Assembly: GCA_946402275.1 (NCBI GenBank)
Contig: CAMIVY010000019.1
Location: forward strand, 1-62,161
Direction of reading: 5' to 3'
DNA length: 62,161 bases
DNA from: an uncultured Prevotella sp.
Lineage (GTDB): Bacteria; Bacteroidota; Bacteroidia; Bacteroidales; Bacteroidaceae
Numbering within the stretch: position 1 is the stretch's first letter; every line of letters starts with the position of its first letter. The notes under the pieces were generated by a model that worked only from the letters and a program-made list of their open reading frames with translations, did not search any database and was not told the origin of the DNA. Positions 6,763-15,284 of the stretch are shown here, piece after piece. The translations under genes were made by a program, and so were the position numbers.

Positions 6763-8070
6763 ATGGAAGAAGCGAAACCTAAGAAGAACAAGAAGAAGGA
6801 TCCTGGGCGGGAACACAAGAAGAGCTGGCAGGAGCAGACGGCGACGGTGGACGACATCCGCGCGTTCCTGGACGAGCGCATCCTGCTGCGCCATAACGTG
6901 GTGACGGGGCGCGTGGAGTGCTGCTGGCCTACGGAGTATTCCGATGAAGCCCCGTCGGCATGGGAGCCGATTACCGACCGTGCGGTGAACTCGCTGTGGG
7001 CGGAGATGTCGAAACAGAAACAGGTGCGGGTGCAGGACATGCAGCGCGTGATAGAGTCGGACTATGTCGCCGACTACGACCCGTTCCGGTTCTACCTGAC
7101 GCGCCTGCCGCCGTGGAGCGAGGACAGGGGCGACTATATCCTGGAGCTGGCGATGACGGTCGTGGTGAAGGGTGGGGTGGAGGAGCAGCTGCTGTTCTGC
7201 CAGTGTCTGAAGAAATGGCTGGTGGGTATGGTGGCAGGGTGGCTCGACGCACAGGTGGTGAACAACGTGATACTGGTGCTGATCGGTGCTCAGGGCTCGT
7301 ACAAGACGACGTGGTTCTCCTACCTGCTGCCGCCCGAGCTGCGTCCTTACTTCCGCATCAAGACGAATGCCAGCCGCATCACGAAGGACGACCTGCTGTC
7401 GCTGACGCAGTACGGTCTGCTGTGCTACGAGGAGCTGGACACGATGACGGGACGTGAGCTGAACGAGCTGAAGTCGGTGGTTACGATGCCTTCAATCGAT
7501 GAGCGTCCTGCCTATGGCCGCTACCATGAGCACCGACGGCACCTCGCCTCGTTCTGCGGCACGGGCAATAACGTGCAGTTCCTCTCCGACGCCACGGGAA
7601 ACCGCCGGTGGCTGCCCTTCGAGGTGGAGAGCATCTCCAGTCCGCGCCAGTTCCCCCTGAACTATGCGGGCATCTACGCCCAGGCGTACCGTCTGTGGCG
7701 TGACGGTTTCCAGTACTGGTTCTCACAGGCAGAGATCCAGCGGCTCAGCATGCACAACGAGCAGTTTGAGACGCCGCGGCTGGAGCGTGAACTGGTACAG
7801 CTTTATTTCCGTCATCCCGTGGGGGCAGAGCCTGGCGAGTTTATGCCTGTGGCTGTGGCCATGCAGATAGTGGGTGCTGGTATCACACAGAAACTCAACA
7901 CGGTGTGGCTGGGTCGTGCGTTTGTGGAACTGGGTTTCCAGAAGCGTACCTACCACAATGTGCGCGGCTATGTGGTGGTTCGCCGCTCTGCCGAGGAGAT
8001 GCGGTCGCTGCAAAGCCAGATGGCTCATGGTGATGATACAGAAGATACAGTAAATACAGTAATATTCTAA
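6763..8070 (+). CDS. VapE-like (virulence-associated E) P-loop ATPase
   Basis: A 435-residue protein. Its C-terminal half matches the VapE/primase-helicase family: Walker A GAQGSYKT (about residues 175-182), an acidic Walker B in LLCYEELDTM (about 218-227), and the family phrases RITKDDL, SIDERPAYG and ATGNRRWLPFEV. VapE proteins accompany mobile elements and resemble superfamily-3 replication helicases; the activity here is inferred. The N-terminal Lys-rich stretch (PKKNKKK) is probably flexible. I use ATG 6763; the open frame extends to 6637, but the extra residues look non-coding. Its GC content and use of CTG, GTG and CGC codons are clearly higher than in the neighbouring core genes, a sign of transfer. 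A strong terminator follows. Confidence 0.85.
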   Translation: MEEAKPKKNKKKDPGREHKKSWQEQTATVDDIRAFLDERILLRHNVVTGRVECCWPTEYSDEAPSAWEPITDRAVNSLWAEMSKQKQVRVQDMQRVIESDYVADYDPFRFYLTRLPPWSEDRGDYILELAMTVVVKGGVEEQLLFCQCLKKWLVGMVAGWLDAQVVNNVILVLIGAQGSYKTTWFSYLLPPELRPYFRIKTNASRITKDDLLSLTQYGLLCYEELDTMTGRELNELKSVVTMPSIDERPAYGRYHEHRRHLASFCGTGNNVQFLSDATGNRRWLPFEVESISSPRQFPLNYAGIYAQAYRLWRDGFQYWFSQAEIQRLSMHNEQFETPRLERELVQLYFRHPVGAEPGEFMPVAVAMQIVGAGITQKLNTVWLGRAFVELGFQKRTYHNVRGYVVVRRSAEEMRSLQSQMAHGDDTEDTVNTVIF

Positions 8071-8077
8071 GACTTCC

Positions 8078-8118
8078 TCACGCGTACCGCGCGCATATGC
8101 GGTACGCGTGACAATTTT
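8078..8118 (+). terminator. Strong terminator after vapE
   Basis: A 13-bp perfect stem TCACGCGTACCGC / GCGGTACGCGTGA with an 8-base loop is followed by CAATTTTTTATAA. Confidence 0.9.
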
Positions 8119-8190
8119 TTATAATTATAGTGTATGTAGTGTAATAAAGATTAAAGATTAAAAATTAAATATTAAAGATTAAAAGGATTT

Positions 8191-8406
8191 ATGATAGAAG
8201 AACGCAGATATAGCAAACGTGAGCTGGCACGACTCTACTGGCCCGAGACGCAGAACATCAAGTCGGCACTGAAGAACTTGCGCCATGACATCAAAGGGTG
8301 TCCTGAACTGGTGGAGGCGCTGGCGCACACCCATTGGAACATCAACCGCCATTCTTATTCGGCGGAGCAGGTACGGCTGATCGTGAAGTTTCTTTGTGAG
8401 CCGTAG
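8191..8406 (+). CDS. DUF4248 family small protein
   Basis: A 71-residue basic protein (YSKRELARLYWPE at the start, then CPELVEAL and a C-terminal SAEQVRLIVKFL). It matches DUF4248, a family found almost only in Bacteroidetes next to VapE-like and HU-like genes. The first half looks like a short helix-turn-helix and may bind DNA, but no function is established. It follows an AT-rich spacer made of ATTAAAGATTAAA repeats after the vapE terminator. Confidence 0.82.
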   Translation: MIEERRYSKRELARLYWPETQNIKSALKNLRHDIKGCPELVEALAHTHWNINRHSYSAEQVRLIVKFLCEP

Positions 8407-8503
8407 GTGGGGTACTGGGGATGCGGACGCTAAAAAAAGTTAACGCGCAGAAGGACGGCAACCAACGGCGACCAACGGCAACAAAGTGACCTGCGCCATA
8501 TAG

Positions 8504-8511
8504 TACCTTTG
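8504..8511 (+). promoter_or_regulatory. -7 promoter box of the HU-like gene
   Basis: TAGTACCTTTGC lies 114 bases before ATG 8626. It is preceded by a tandem ACCAACGGCG / ACCAACGGCA (8461-8480). Confidence 0.7.
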
Positions 8512-8533
8512 CATTGTCGTCCAAGTGGTACGG

Positions 8534-8599
8534 ATTGCGAGCATTAATACTTGCAATTGCTGGGGTTAATAGTAACAATTGCGGCGATTAATACTTATT
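8534..8599 (+). repeat. Three 22-bp imperfect direct repeats in the leader of the HU-like gene
   Basis: The units 8534-8555, 8556-8577 and 8578-8599 each begin ATTGC and carry TTAATA at the same offset; ACTT follows TTAATA in units 1 and 3. They sit between the -7 box and the start codon, so they are transcribed. Part of unit 1 (ATTGCGAGCATTAAT) also occurs in the terminator loop near 38.75 kb. They may be binding sites for the HU-like protein itself or form RNA structure. Confidence 0.75.
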
Positions 8600-8625
8600 A
8601 TCAACTATTTTAAAAACAAACAGTT

Positions 8626-9180
8626 ATGGCTATTAAAGTGATTGCTCAGCGCCGAGAGCTTAAAATCGGCAAGAATCCGGGAGTGAAGAAGTTCGTGATG
8701 CGTCCCGATCTCTACATCCCCATCAGCGAGAAGAAAGTGTTCAAGGAGGCAGCCGCCCATACGGGTGTGTCGGAAGCCGTTCTGAAGGCGGCATGGGATG
8801 CTGCCGGTGAGGTTATCCGTGCGTGGGCCACCGAAGGTCACTCCGTGCCCCTGCCTGGTCTGGGTACCATGCGCTTCGGTGTTCGTGCCAAGGCGGTGGA
8901 GGACCTGGAGGACGTAAAGACCGGTCTCATCAGTACCCGCCGCATCGTGTTCACTCCCTCGTCGGAAATGAAGGACGTACTGAAGGAAACCTCCATCCAG
9001 ATTACTTGTCTCGACGAGGATGGTAACGTGCTGAAACGCGTGACATCGGGCGATAGCGGCGAGATTGAGGACAGCGAGAACCCCGGAAGCACGGGGGATG
9101 GAAGCACGGACAACGGATCTACGGGTAACGGAAGCACGGATAACGGATCTACGGGTAACGGTGGTGGTGACGAAGGGTAA
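8626..9180 (+). CDS. HU/IHF-like DNA-binding protein with Gly/Ser/Thr/Asn-rich tail (HU-HIG type)
   Basis: A 184-residue protein. Residues ~1-125 form a divergent HU domain: the N-terminal strand ending VKKFVMRPDL, the helices SEKKVFKEAAAHTGVSEAVL and AAWDAAGEVIRAWATEG, and the beta arm VPLPGLGTMRFGVRAKAVED. The last ~35 residues are a repetitive tail built from GSTDNGSTGNG units. This corresponds to the HU clade fused to wHTH, Ig or Gly-rich segments that is common in Bacteroidetes islands. It probably binds DNA as a dimer; the role of the tail is unknown. It lies in the cassette before the smalltalk and amidase genes. Confidence 0.85.
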   Translation: MAIKVIAQRRELKIGKNPGVKKFVMRPDLYIPISEKKVFKEAAAHTGVSEAVLKAAWDAAGEVIRAWATEGHSVPLPGLGTMRFGVRAKAVEDLEDVKTGLISTRRIVFTPSSEMKDVLKETSIQITCLDEDGNVLKRVTSGDSGEIEDSENPGSTGDGSTDNGSTGNGSTDNGSTGNGGGDEG

Positions 9181-9182
9181 GT

Positions 9183-9201
9183 AAAGAGTGGTGCACTCTT
9201 T
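9183..9201 (+). terminator. Hairpin after the HU-like gene
   Basis: AAAGAGTG-GTG-CACTCTTT is a perfect 8-bp stem ending in TTT, directly after the stop codon. It may be a weak terminator or a 3' stabiliser. Confidence 0.55.
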
Positions 9202-9202
9202 A

Positions 9203-9296
9203 AATGAGAAATGAGTAATGAGAAATGAAAATGAAAAATGAGTAATCGACGAAGTCGCTTTGCACCTTTAGGTCAAAGCGACCAAAGGTCGAGCGG
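9203..9296 (+). repeat. Composite dispersed repeat (ATGAGAAATGAG tract plus GCGACCAAAGGTCGAG hairpin)
   Basis: An AATGAGAAATGAGTAATG tract is followed by TCGACGAAGTCGCTTTG and the palindrome CGACCAAAGGTCG. The same two parts co-occur at 41.03-41.09 kb and 54.88-55.01 kb. The second part alone occurs at 59.7 kb and, as a related 29-base piece in reverse orientation, at 491-519. Confidence 0.7.
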
Positions 9297-9310
9297 AAGA
9301 GGAAAAGATT

Positions 9311-9418
9311 ATGAAGAAGGAAACATGGAAGAGCATTGTGCAGATCATCATTACGATTCTGACAGCTATTAGTTCAACAGTATTAGTACAGTCATGCGAC
9401 GTATTACCCTGTTTGTGA
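9311..9418 (+). CDS. Smalltalk protein (35-residue hydrophobic micro-protein)
   Basis: A 35-residue peptide that begins MKKETWKSIVQIIITILTAI and ends STVLVQSCDVLPCL. It matches the Bacteroidetes smalltalk family: a conserved MKKExWK start, then one hydrophobic segment rich in Ile and Thr, then a Cys. The segment could be a single membrane span or a lipoprotein-like signal (VQSC). Its last 25 bases overlap the amidase start (ATG 9394) in another frame, implying coupled translation, as is usual for this pair. Function unknown; a role in amidase export or regulation is only a guess. Confidence 0.8.
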   Translation: MKKETWKSIVQIIITILTAISSTVLVQSCDVLPCL

Positions 9419-9819
9419 TTCACTGCTCGGCAGTGCGCCCCGACCAGACCAGTTCGGCAGCCCAGATAGATACGTGGCACCGCCAGCGCGGCTGGAAACT
9501 CGGAATAGGCTACCACTACGTCATCCGTCGTAACGGAGAGATTGAGGAAGGCCGACCGGAATGGCTCACAGGCGCCCACTGCCAGCACCATAACGCCCAC
9601 TCCATCGGCATCTGCTATGAGGGCGGGCTGGACATCCGCGGCAGACCCGCCGACACGCGTACCGCAGCCCAGCGGATAGCCCTGCGCCAGTTGCTGGAGA
9701 AACTGCACCAGCGATACCCCAGCGCGCTGATTGTCGGTCACCACGACCTGAACCCGCAGAAGGCGTGCCCGTGCATCCCACATGTCGCAGTAGAATATGC
9801 AGACCTGCAGCCGCGGTGA
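9394..9819 (+). CDS. N-acetylmuramoyl-L-alanine amidase (Amidase_2 / PGRP-like)
   Basis: A 141-residue single-domain amidase that cleaves the lactyl-peptide bond of peptidoglycan. Zinc ligands are visible: His10 in LFVIHCSA, a His in WLTGAHCQHHN (about 61-65), and Cys in NPQKACPC (about 128). The folds GIGYHYVIRRNGEI and SIGICYEGG are typical. There is no signal peptide, so release would need lysis or an export partner. It is the last gene of the VapE cassette and closes with a strong terminator. Size and context resemble phage endolysin-type amidases. Confidence 0.92.
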   Translation: MRRITLFVIHCSAVRPDQTSSAAQIDTWHRQRGWKLGIGYHYVIRRNGEIEEGRPEWLTGAHCQHHNAHSIGICYEGGLDIRGRPADTRTAAQRIALRQLLEKLHQRYPSALIVGHHDLNPQKACPCIPHVAVEYADLQPR

Positions 9820-9841
9820 ACATAAACGTTAAACCAGAAAA

Positions 9842-9880
9842 CTGCCGAGACATCCAGTATGGTGTCTCGGCAGCTTTTTA
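9842..9880 (+). terminator. Terminator after the amidase
   Basis: CTGCCGAGACATCC / GGTGTCTCGGCAG forms a long stem with one mismatch and a short loop, followed by CTTTTTATT. Confidence 0.9.
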
Positions 9881-9922
9881 TTGTGATATAATAATTATAA
9901 GTTTGTTACGTTATTGTATTGT

Positions 9923-11038
9923 ATGCAGTGGACTGACCAGATACGACGAATCAAGATTATCTTGGTGGTTGCCGCAGTGATGATAGCTGTTGCTTCCTTG
10001 TTGGTGTCGCACTTCCTGGTGCGTGACCTCTCGACAGAGGAGCATAACCGTATGGAGGTATGGGCGCAGGCGCTTCATGCCCTGAATGCTGCCGACGAGA
10101 CGACAGATCTCACACTGGTGCTTAACGTCATGGAGGGTAACAACACCATTCCTGTCATCGTCATGAATGAGGATGGTCAGATTACGGACTACCGTAACAT
10201 AGAAGACACTACTCTTTTGGAAAGTTATGCACGGCGCATGATACAGGCTGGTGATACTATCCGTGTGGATGGACAGCTGGTGTGCTACGATGAGTCGCTG
10301 ATGCTGAAGCGTCTGTCCGCATGGCCGTACGTACAACTTGGTATCGTGCTGATTTTTGTGGTAGTGGCCATCTTTGCACTTCTGTCATCGAAGCGTGCAG
10401 AACAGAATAAGGTGTGGGTGGGATTGTCGAAGGAGACAGCCCATCAGCTGGGAACCCCTGTGTCGAGCCTGATGGCCTGGGTAGAGATGTTGAAGGAGCA
10501 ATATCCCAACGATGACCTGTTGCCGGAAATGGATAAGGACGTAAAACGCCTGCAACTGATAGCCGAGCGTTTCTCGAAGATAGGTTCGCTGCCGGAACCT
10601 GTGGAGGCATCGATGAATGAGGTCTTGACGCATGTCGTTGATTATATGGACCGCAGGACGTCCAGTCAGGTGCAGATGGTTAGCCTGTTGCCCGACCATG
10701 ACGTAAAGGTTCGCATGAATGCCTCCTTGTTTGAATGGGTTATCGAGAATCTTTGCAAGAATGCTGTTGATGCGATGGAAGGAAAAGGTACTATCACGCT
10801 GAGTTTGTTTGACGCTCCCTCGGATATCATTATAGAAGTACAAGATACGGGCAAGGGTATCAAGAAGAAAGACCTTGGCAGTGTCTTCACTCCAGGATTC
10901 ACCACCAAGAAGAGAGGGTGGGGTCTGGGCCTTTCGTTGGCAAAACGTATCGTGGAGGAATATCATAAAGGCCGTATCTTCGTGAAACAGTCAGAGATTG
11001 GCAAGGGTACTACCTTCAGGATTGAGATGAAGAAGTAA
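9923..11038 (+). CDS. Sensor histidine kinase (orphan)
   Basis: A 371-residue kinase. The first membrane segment is near residues 11-30 and a periplasmic domain follows to ~135. The second membrane segment is near 137-157 (VQLGIVLIFVVVAIFALL). The H-box KETAHQLGTP has phospho-acceptor His near 174. The ATPase lobe shows N-box NLCKNAVDAM, G1 DTGKGI, and a G2 with GWGLGLSLAKRI. I start at ATG 9923; a TTG at 9914 is less likely. No response regulator is adjacent, so its partner must be elsewhere. A short AT-rich gap separates it from the amidase terminator, so it does not belong to the cassette. Confidence 0.9.
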   Translation: MQWTDQIRRIKIILVVAAVMIAVASLLVSHFLVRDLSTEEHNRMEVWAQALHALNAADETTDLTLVLNVMEGNNTIPVIVMNEDGQITDYRNIEDTTLLESYARRMIQAGDTIRVDGQLVCYDESLMLKRLSAWPYVQLGIVLIFVVVAIFALLSSKRAEQNKVWVGLSKETAHQLGTPVSSLMAWVEMLKEQYPNDDLLPEMDKDVKRLQLIAERFSKIGSLPEPVEASMNEVLTHVVDYMDRRTSSQVQMVSLLPDHDVKVRMNASLFEWVIENLCKNAVDAMEGKGTITLSLFDAPSDIIIEVQDTGKGIKKKDLGSVFTPGFTTKKRGWGLGLSLAKRIVEEYHKGRIFVKQSEIGKGTTFRIEMKK

Positions 11039-11041
11039 ATT

Positions 11042-11097
11042 ATTGCACATAACTTGGGAGGTGTGTGCAATAATCGCCTCTTCCATAGGGCGTTTTT
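11042..11097 (+). terminator. Two hairpins after the histidine kinase
   Basis: TTGCACA ... TGTGCAA (11043-11070) is followed by a shorter CGCC / GGCG stem ending in GTTTTTC (11075-11097). The second looks like a weak terminator. Confidence 0.5.
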
Positions 11098-11151
11098 CAA
11101 TAAAATACGAAATTTTTCTTAATTCTTAATTCTTAATTCATAAATTCTTTG

Positions 11152-11159
11152 TACCTTTG
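11152..11159 (+). promoter_or_regulatory. -7 promoter box of the yceD-rpmF-fabH-era-der run
   Basis: TACCTTTG is preceded by a TTCTTAATTCTTAATTC tract. The ATG used (11178) lies 18 bases downstream. Confidence 0.75.
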
Positions 11160-11177
11160 CAGCCTAAAAGTGTGACT

Positions 11178-11711
11178 ATGTGTAGTTTGGATGCTTTGAA
11201 GATTGACTTGAAGGGGTTGAAAGCGGAGGAAAACCTCCTTGATTTCGACCTTACGGACAGTTTCTTTCAAGCTCTGGACGGCTCGCAACTGGAACACGGA
11301 GCATTGCATGTGTCGGTGTCTATACGCAAGATGGCCGGCTTTTTCGAACTCCTGTTTCATACCGAAGGCGAGGTGACTGTCAGTTGTGACCGCTGTTTGG
11401 ACGACATGCAGCAGCCTATAATTGCGGACAATCGCCTGATGGTAAAGCTGGGCGACACATACAGCGAAGAGGATGACACCGTGACTATTGACGAGAACGA
11501 AGGAATGCTCGACATGTCGTGGTTCATTTATGAGTTTATTATGCTGGCCATACCCATCAAGCACGTTCATGCACCTGGAAAATGCAATAGTGTGATGACG
11601 CAGAAACTGGAAGAGTTGAGCGGCGCTGTCCGAAGCAGCGAAGAGGAGGAAGAGCAAATAGACCCACGCTGGGAAGCACTGAAGAAGTTAAAAGTGAAAA
11701 GTGAAGAGTGA
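11178..11711 (+). CDS. yceD: YceD-like DUF177 protein
   Basis: A 177-residue protein of the DUF177/YceD family, linked to 23S rRNA accumulation and ribosome biogenesis. The Cys pair in VTVSCDRCLDDM and the C-terminal IDPRWEALKKL are the family hallmarks, and an acidic SSEEEEEQ stretch lies between. It precedes rpmF, the conserved neighbourhood of this family. ATG 11178 is chosen because the open frame upstream lies inside the promoter box. A GTGAAAAGTGAAAAATTTGCT repeat type follows the stop codon. Confidence 0.85.
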   Translation: MCSLDALKIDLKGLKAEENLLDFDLTDSFFQALDGSQLEHGALHVSVSIRKMAGFFELLFHTEGEVTVSCDRCLDDMQQPIIADNRLMVKLGDTYSEEDDTVTIDENEGMLDMSWFIYEFIMLAIPIKHVHAPGKCNSVMTQKLEELSGAVRSSEEEEEQIDPRWEALKKLKVKSEE

Positions 11712-11774
11712 AAAGTGAAAAATTTGCTCCCGCTTGAAAATGGTAAATTGTAAATTTTAAAATAGTAAATTATT

Positions 11775-11963
11775 ATGGCACATCCTAAAAGAAGACAATC
11801 AAACACTCGTACCGCAAAGCGTCGTACCCATGACAAGGCAGTAGCTCCCACATTGGCAGTATGCCCTAACTGTGGAGCTTATCACATCTATCACACAGTA
11901 TGTCCTACTTGTGGATACTATCGTGGCAAGATCGCCATCGTTATGGACGAAGCAGCTGAATAA
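11775..11963 (+). CDS. rpmF: 50S ribosomal protein L32
   Basis: A 62-residue ribosomal protein starting MAHPKRRQSNTRTAKRRTHD. It has a zinc-ribbon-like CPNC ... CPTC pair and the family GYYRGK motif, and is essentially full length for Bacteroidetes L32. It lies between yceD and fabH; the plsX gene often found here is absent. The stop codon overlaps the fabH start by one base. Confidence 0.97.
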   Translation: MAHPKRRQSNTRTAKRRTHDKAVAPTLAVCPNCGAYHIYHTVCPTCGYYRGKIAIVMDEAAE

Positions 11964-12970
11964 TGAGTAAAATCAATGCTATAATCACCGGTATTGGTGG
12001 CTACGTACCTGATTATGTTCTGAATAATGCAGAGCTGTCTCGTATGGTTGACACCAATGACGAGTGGATTATGACTCGTGTCGGCATCAAAGAACGCCGT
12101 ATTCTGACGGAGGAAGGACTCGGTACCAGCTATATGGCTCGCAAGGCTGCCAAGCAGCTGCTGCAGCGTACTGGTACAGATCCTGATACCATCGACGCAG
12201 TCATTGTCACTACTTCAACGGCTGATTATAAGTTTCCTTCTACGGCCAGCATCGTGCTAGGCAAACTGGGGCTTAAGAATGCTTTTGCCTTTGATTTCTG
12301 GGCCGCTTGCTGTGGATTCCTCTATACGCTCGATGTCGCCGCCTCCATGATACAATGTGGACGCTATAAGAAAATTATAGTAATAGGCGCAGACAAGATG
12401 TCGTCGGTCGTTGACTATAAGGACCGTGCCACCTGTCCGTTGTTTGGTGATGGTGCTGCAGCAGTTCTGGTAGAGGGTACCGAAGAAGAGAACATCGGTG
12501 TGATGGATTCCTATTTCCGCGCAGACGGAAAAGGACTTCCTTTCCTTCACTTAAAAGCAGGTGGCTCCGTATGTCCTCCCAGTCATTTTACGGTCGATCA
12601 TCGGCTGCACTATCTGTATCAGGAGGGGCGTACCGTATTCCGGTATGCTGTGACCAATATGAGTGACGACTGTGCGCTTATAGCAGAGCGCAATGGCCTG
12701 AACAAGGATAATATCCAGTGGGTAGTTCCTCATCAGGCAAACATGCGCATCATAGAGGCCGTAGCCAAACGCCTGGAGCTTCCCATGGAGCAAGTGATGG
12801 TCAATATCGAGCATTTCGGTAACACATCAGCTGCCACGATACCTTTGGCGCTTTGGGAGAATGAACACCTGCTCAAGAAGGGTGATAATGTTATCATGAC
12901 TGCCTTCGGTGCTGGTTTCGTTCATGGAGCAAGCTACTACAAGTGGGCGTATGATGGAAGTGAAAAGTGA
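11963..12970 (+). CDS. fabH: 3-oxoacyl-ACP synthase III (KAS III)
   Basis: A 335-residue enzyme that condenses acetyl-CoA (or another acyl-CoA) with malonyl-ACP to start fatty-acid synthesis. The Cys-His-Asn triad is visible: Cys116 in FWAACCGF, His in WVVPHQANMR, and Asn in EHFGNTSAAT. The N-terminal GIGGYVPDYVLNN and the C-terminal GAGFVHGASYYKW are typical. The active-site context has Cys-Cys instead of the usual Cys-Ala/Ser-Gly. Its ATG overlaps the rpmF stop, so the two genes are coupled. Confidence 0.95.
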   Translation: MSKINAIITGIGGYVPDYVLNNAELSRMVDTNDEWIMTRVGIKERRILTEEGLGTSYMARKAAKQLLQRTGTDPDTIDAVIVTTSTADYKFPSTASIVLGKLGLKNAFAFDFWAACCGFLYTLDVAASMIQCGRYKKIIVIGADKMSSVVDYKDRATCPLFGDGAAAVLVEGTEEENIGVMDSYFRADGKGLPFLHLKAGGSVCPPSHFTVDHRLHYLYQEGRTVFRYAVTNMSDDCALIAERNGLNKDNIQWVVPHQANMRIIEAVAKRLELPMEQVMVNIEHFGNTSAATIPLALWENEHLLKKGDNVIMTAFGAGFVHGASYYKWAYDGSEK

Positions 12971-12987
12971 ATAGTGAAAAGTGAATA

Positions 12988-13890
12988 ATGCATAAAGCAG
13001 GATTTGTAAATATCGTTGGAAATCCCAATGTAGGTAAAAGTACGCTCATGAACCAGTTGGTTGGTGAGCGTATTTCGATTGCGACTTTCAAGGCGCAGAC
13101 CACGCGCCATCGCATCATGGGTATTGTCAACACGGACGACATGCAGATAGTTTTTTCTGATACGCCAGGTGTTCTTAAGCCCAATTACAAGTTGCAGGAG
13201 TCTATGCTGGCCTTCTCAGAGTCAGCGCTGCAGGATGCCGATGTGTTGCTGTACGTTACTGATGTGGTGGAGAATCCAGAGAAAAATATGGATTTTCTGG
13301 AGAAAGTGCAGAAGATGACCATTCCTGTGCTGCTGCTCATTAACAAGATTGATGAGCTTGGGGCTAATGGGGCCAATGGGGCTCAACAATTGCTGGCAGC
13401 AATTGTTGAGAAGTGGCATGCGCTGCTGCCCAATGCGGAGATCCTGCCTATCTCGGCCAAGAACAAGTTTGGCATAGATATGTTGCTGAAGCGCATCCAG
13501 GAACTTCTGCCTGAAAGTCCCGCCTATTTCGACAAAGACCAGTTGACAGACAAACCTGCCCGTTTCTTTGTTTCAGAGATTATCCGCGAGAAGATACTTC
13601 TCTACTATGACAAGGAAATTCCTTATTCTGTCGAGGTGCGCGTGGAACGCTTCAAGGAAACGGAGAAGAACATTCACATCAATGCCATCATCTATGTGGA
13701 GCGCGACTCCCAGAAAGGAATTATCATCGGTCATCAGGGCATTGCACTGAAAAAGGTATCTACTGAGGCTCGCAAGTCGTTGGAGAAATTCTTTGCAAAA
13801 CCGATTTTCCTAGAGACTTTTGTCAAGGTCGATAAGGATTGGCGCTCTAGTCAGCGCGAACTGGATTCTTTTGGATATAACCCGGAGTAG
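12988..13890 (+). CDS. era: GTPase Era
   Basis: A 300-residue GTPase that binds the 3' end of 16S rRNA during 30S maturation. G1 is GNPNVGKST, G3 DTPG, G4 NKID, G5 SAKN, and the C-terminal KH domain carries IIGHQGIALKKVS. An unusual insert GANGANGA (about residues 126-133) just after NKIDE is encoded by a tandem GGGGCTAAT / GGGGCCAAT nonamer. A related nonamer makes the lolD tail at 48.35 kb. Confidence 0.95.
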   Translation: MHKAGFVNIVGNPNVGKSTLMNQLVGERISIATFKAQTTRHRIMGIVNTDDMQIVFSDTPGVLKPNYKLQESMLAFSESALQDADVLLYVTDVVENPEKNMDFLEKVQKMTIPVLLLINKIDELGANGANGAQQLLAAIVEKWHALLPNAEILPISAKNKFGIDMLLKRIQELLPESPAYFDKDQLTDKPARFFVSEIIREKILLYYDKEIPYSVEVRVERFKETEKNIHINAIIYVERDSQKGIIIGHQGIALKKVSTEARKSLEKFFAKPIFLETFVKVDKDWRSSQRELDSFGYNPE

Positions 13891-13970
13891 GCGCTTTCGC
13901 TAGTGAAGAGTGAGCGGGCTTCGCCCTAGTGAATAGTGAACAGTGAAGAGTGAATAGTGAAGAGTGATAT

Positions 13971-15284
13971 ATGGGAAATTTAGTAGCGATAGTAGGACGC
14001 CCGAATGTCGGCAAGTCCACCTTGTTTAACAGGCTAACGAACTCACGCCAAGCTATCGTGAGTGACGAGGCCGGCACTACGCGTGACCGTCAGTATGGTA
14101 AATGCGAGTGGAATGGTCGTGAATTCTCCGTAGTTGATACAGGAGGCTGGGTTGTCAATAGTGACGATATCTTTGAAGAGGAAATCCGTAAACAGGTTAT
14201 TGTTGCTACGGAAGAAGCCGATTTAGTGCTTTTTCTGGTAGATATCAAAAACGGGTTGACTGACCTCGATGAGGATGTCGCCCTGATTCTGCGCCGTTCG
14301 AAACTGCCTGTTGTGCTGGTGGCCAATAAAGCCGATGACGGCAAGGACCTCTATGGGCAGTACGAGTTTTATAAACTGGGACTTGGTGACCCCTATTGTG
14401 TCAGTGCGGCTACGGGTTCAGGTACAGGCGATCTGTTAGACTATGTTGTTAAAACGCTGAAGACCGATGAGGTGGATGACGTAGAGGACGGCACCCCTCG
14501 TTTTGCTGTGGTCGGACGTCCGAATGCCGGTAAGTCGAGCATCATCAATGCCTTTATCGGTGAAGACCGCAATATCGTGACCGACATCGCAGGTACGACG
14601 CGCGATAGTATCTATACCAAATACGATAAGTTCGGATTTGACTTCTACTTGGTGGATACGGCAGGAATCCGTCGCAAGAATAAGGTTACTGAAGACCTGG
14701 AATTCTATAGTGTGATGCGCAGCATCCGTGCTATTGAAAACAGCGATGTGTGTATTCTGATGATTGACGCTACACGTGGTATAGAGTCGCAAGACATGAA
14801 TATTTTCCAGCTCATTCAGAAGAATAACAAGTCGTTGGTGGTTGTCGTCAATAAATGGGACCTGGTAGAAGAAAAATCACAAGAAGCCATCAAGACCTTT
14901 GAGAATGCTATTCGTCAGCGTATGGCTCCTTTTGTCGATTTTCCCATTATTTTTGCTTCTGCAGTCACCAAGCAGCGTATCTTCAAGGTGTTGGAAACGG
15001 CCAAGCAGGTATATCTGAACCGTAAGATAAAGATTGGAACATCTAAGCTCAATGAAGTGATGTTACCCATCATTGAGGCTACACCACCACCCTCTATTAA
15101 GGGAAAGTATATCAAGATTAAGTATGTGTCGCAGGTTCCGGATACACAGATTCCGACCTTTGTGTTCTATGCTAATCTGCCTCAGTATGTCAAGGAGCCC
15201 TATCGACGTTTCCTGGAAAACAAAATGCGCGATAACTGGACGCTTACAGGCACACCAATTAATGTATTTATTCGGCAGAAGTGA
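13971..15284 (+). CDS. der: Double-domain GTPase Der (EngA)
   Basis: A 437-residue ribosome-assembly GTPase (50S maturation). Two G domains are present: the first with [13 protein letters not shown] and NKAD, the second with [13 protein letters not shown] and NKWD. A KH-like C-terminal domain ([11 protein letters not shown] at the end) follows. Length is normal. The leader is a GTGAATAGTGAACAGTGAAG repeat tract with a small GCGGGCTTCGCC hairpin. The stop codon overlaps the GTG start of the next gene. Confidence 0.95.
   Translation: MGNLVAIVGRPNVGKSTLFNRLTNSRQAIVSDEAGTTRDRQYGKCEWNGREFSVVDTGGWVVNSDDIFEEEIRKQVIVATEEADLVLFLVDIKNGLTDLDEDVALILRRSKLPVVLVANKADDGKDLYGQYEFYKLGLGDPYCVSAATGSGTGDLLDYVVKTLKTDEVDDVEDGTPRFAVVGRPNAGKSSIINAFIGEDRNIVTDIAGTTRDSIYTKYDKFGFDFYLVDTAGIRRKNKVTEDLEFYSVMRSIRAIENSDVCILMIDATRGIESQDMNIFQLIQKNNKSLVVVVNKWDLVEEKSQEAIKTFENAIRQRMAPFVDFPIIFASAVTKQRIFKVLETAKQVYLNRKIKIGTSKLNEVMLPIIEATPPPSIKGKYIKIKYVSQVPDTQIPTFVFYANLPQYVKEPYRRFLENKMRDNWTLTGTPINVFIRQK

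Noticed and set aside
8534..8599. CRISPR-like array
   Set aside because: Only three imperfect 22-bp units without spacers and no cas genes; treated as iterons. No CRISPR array was found anywhere in the window.
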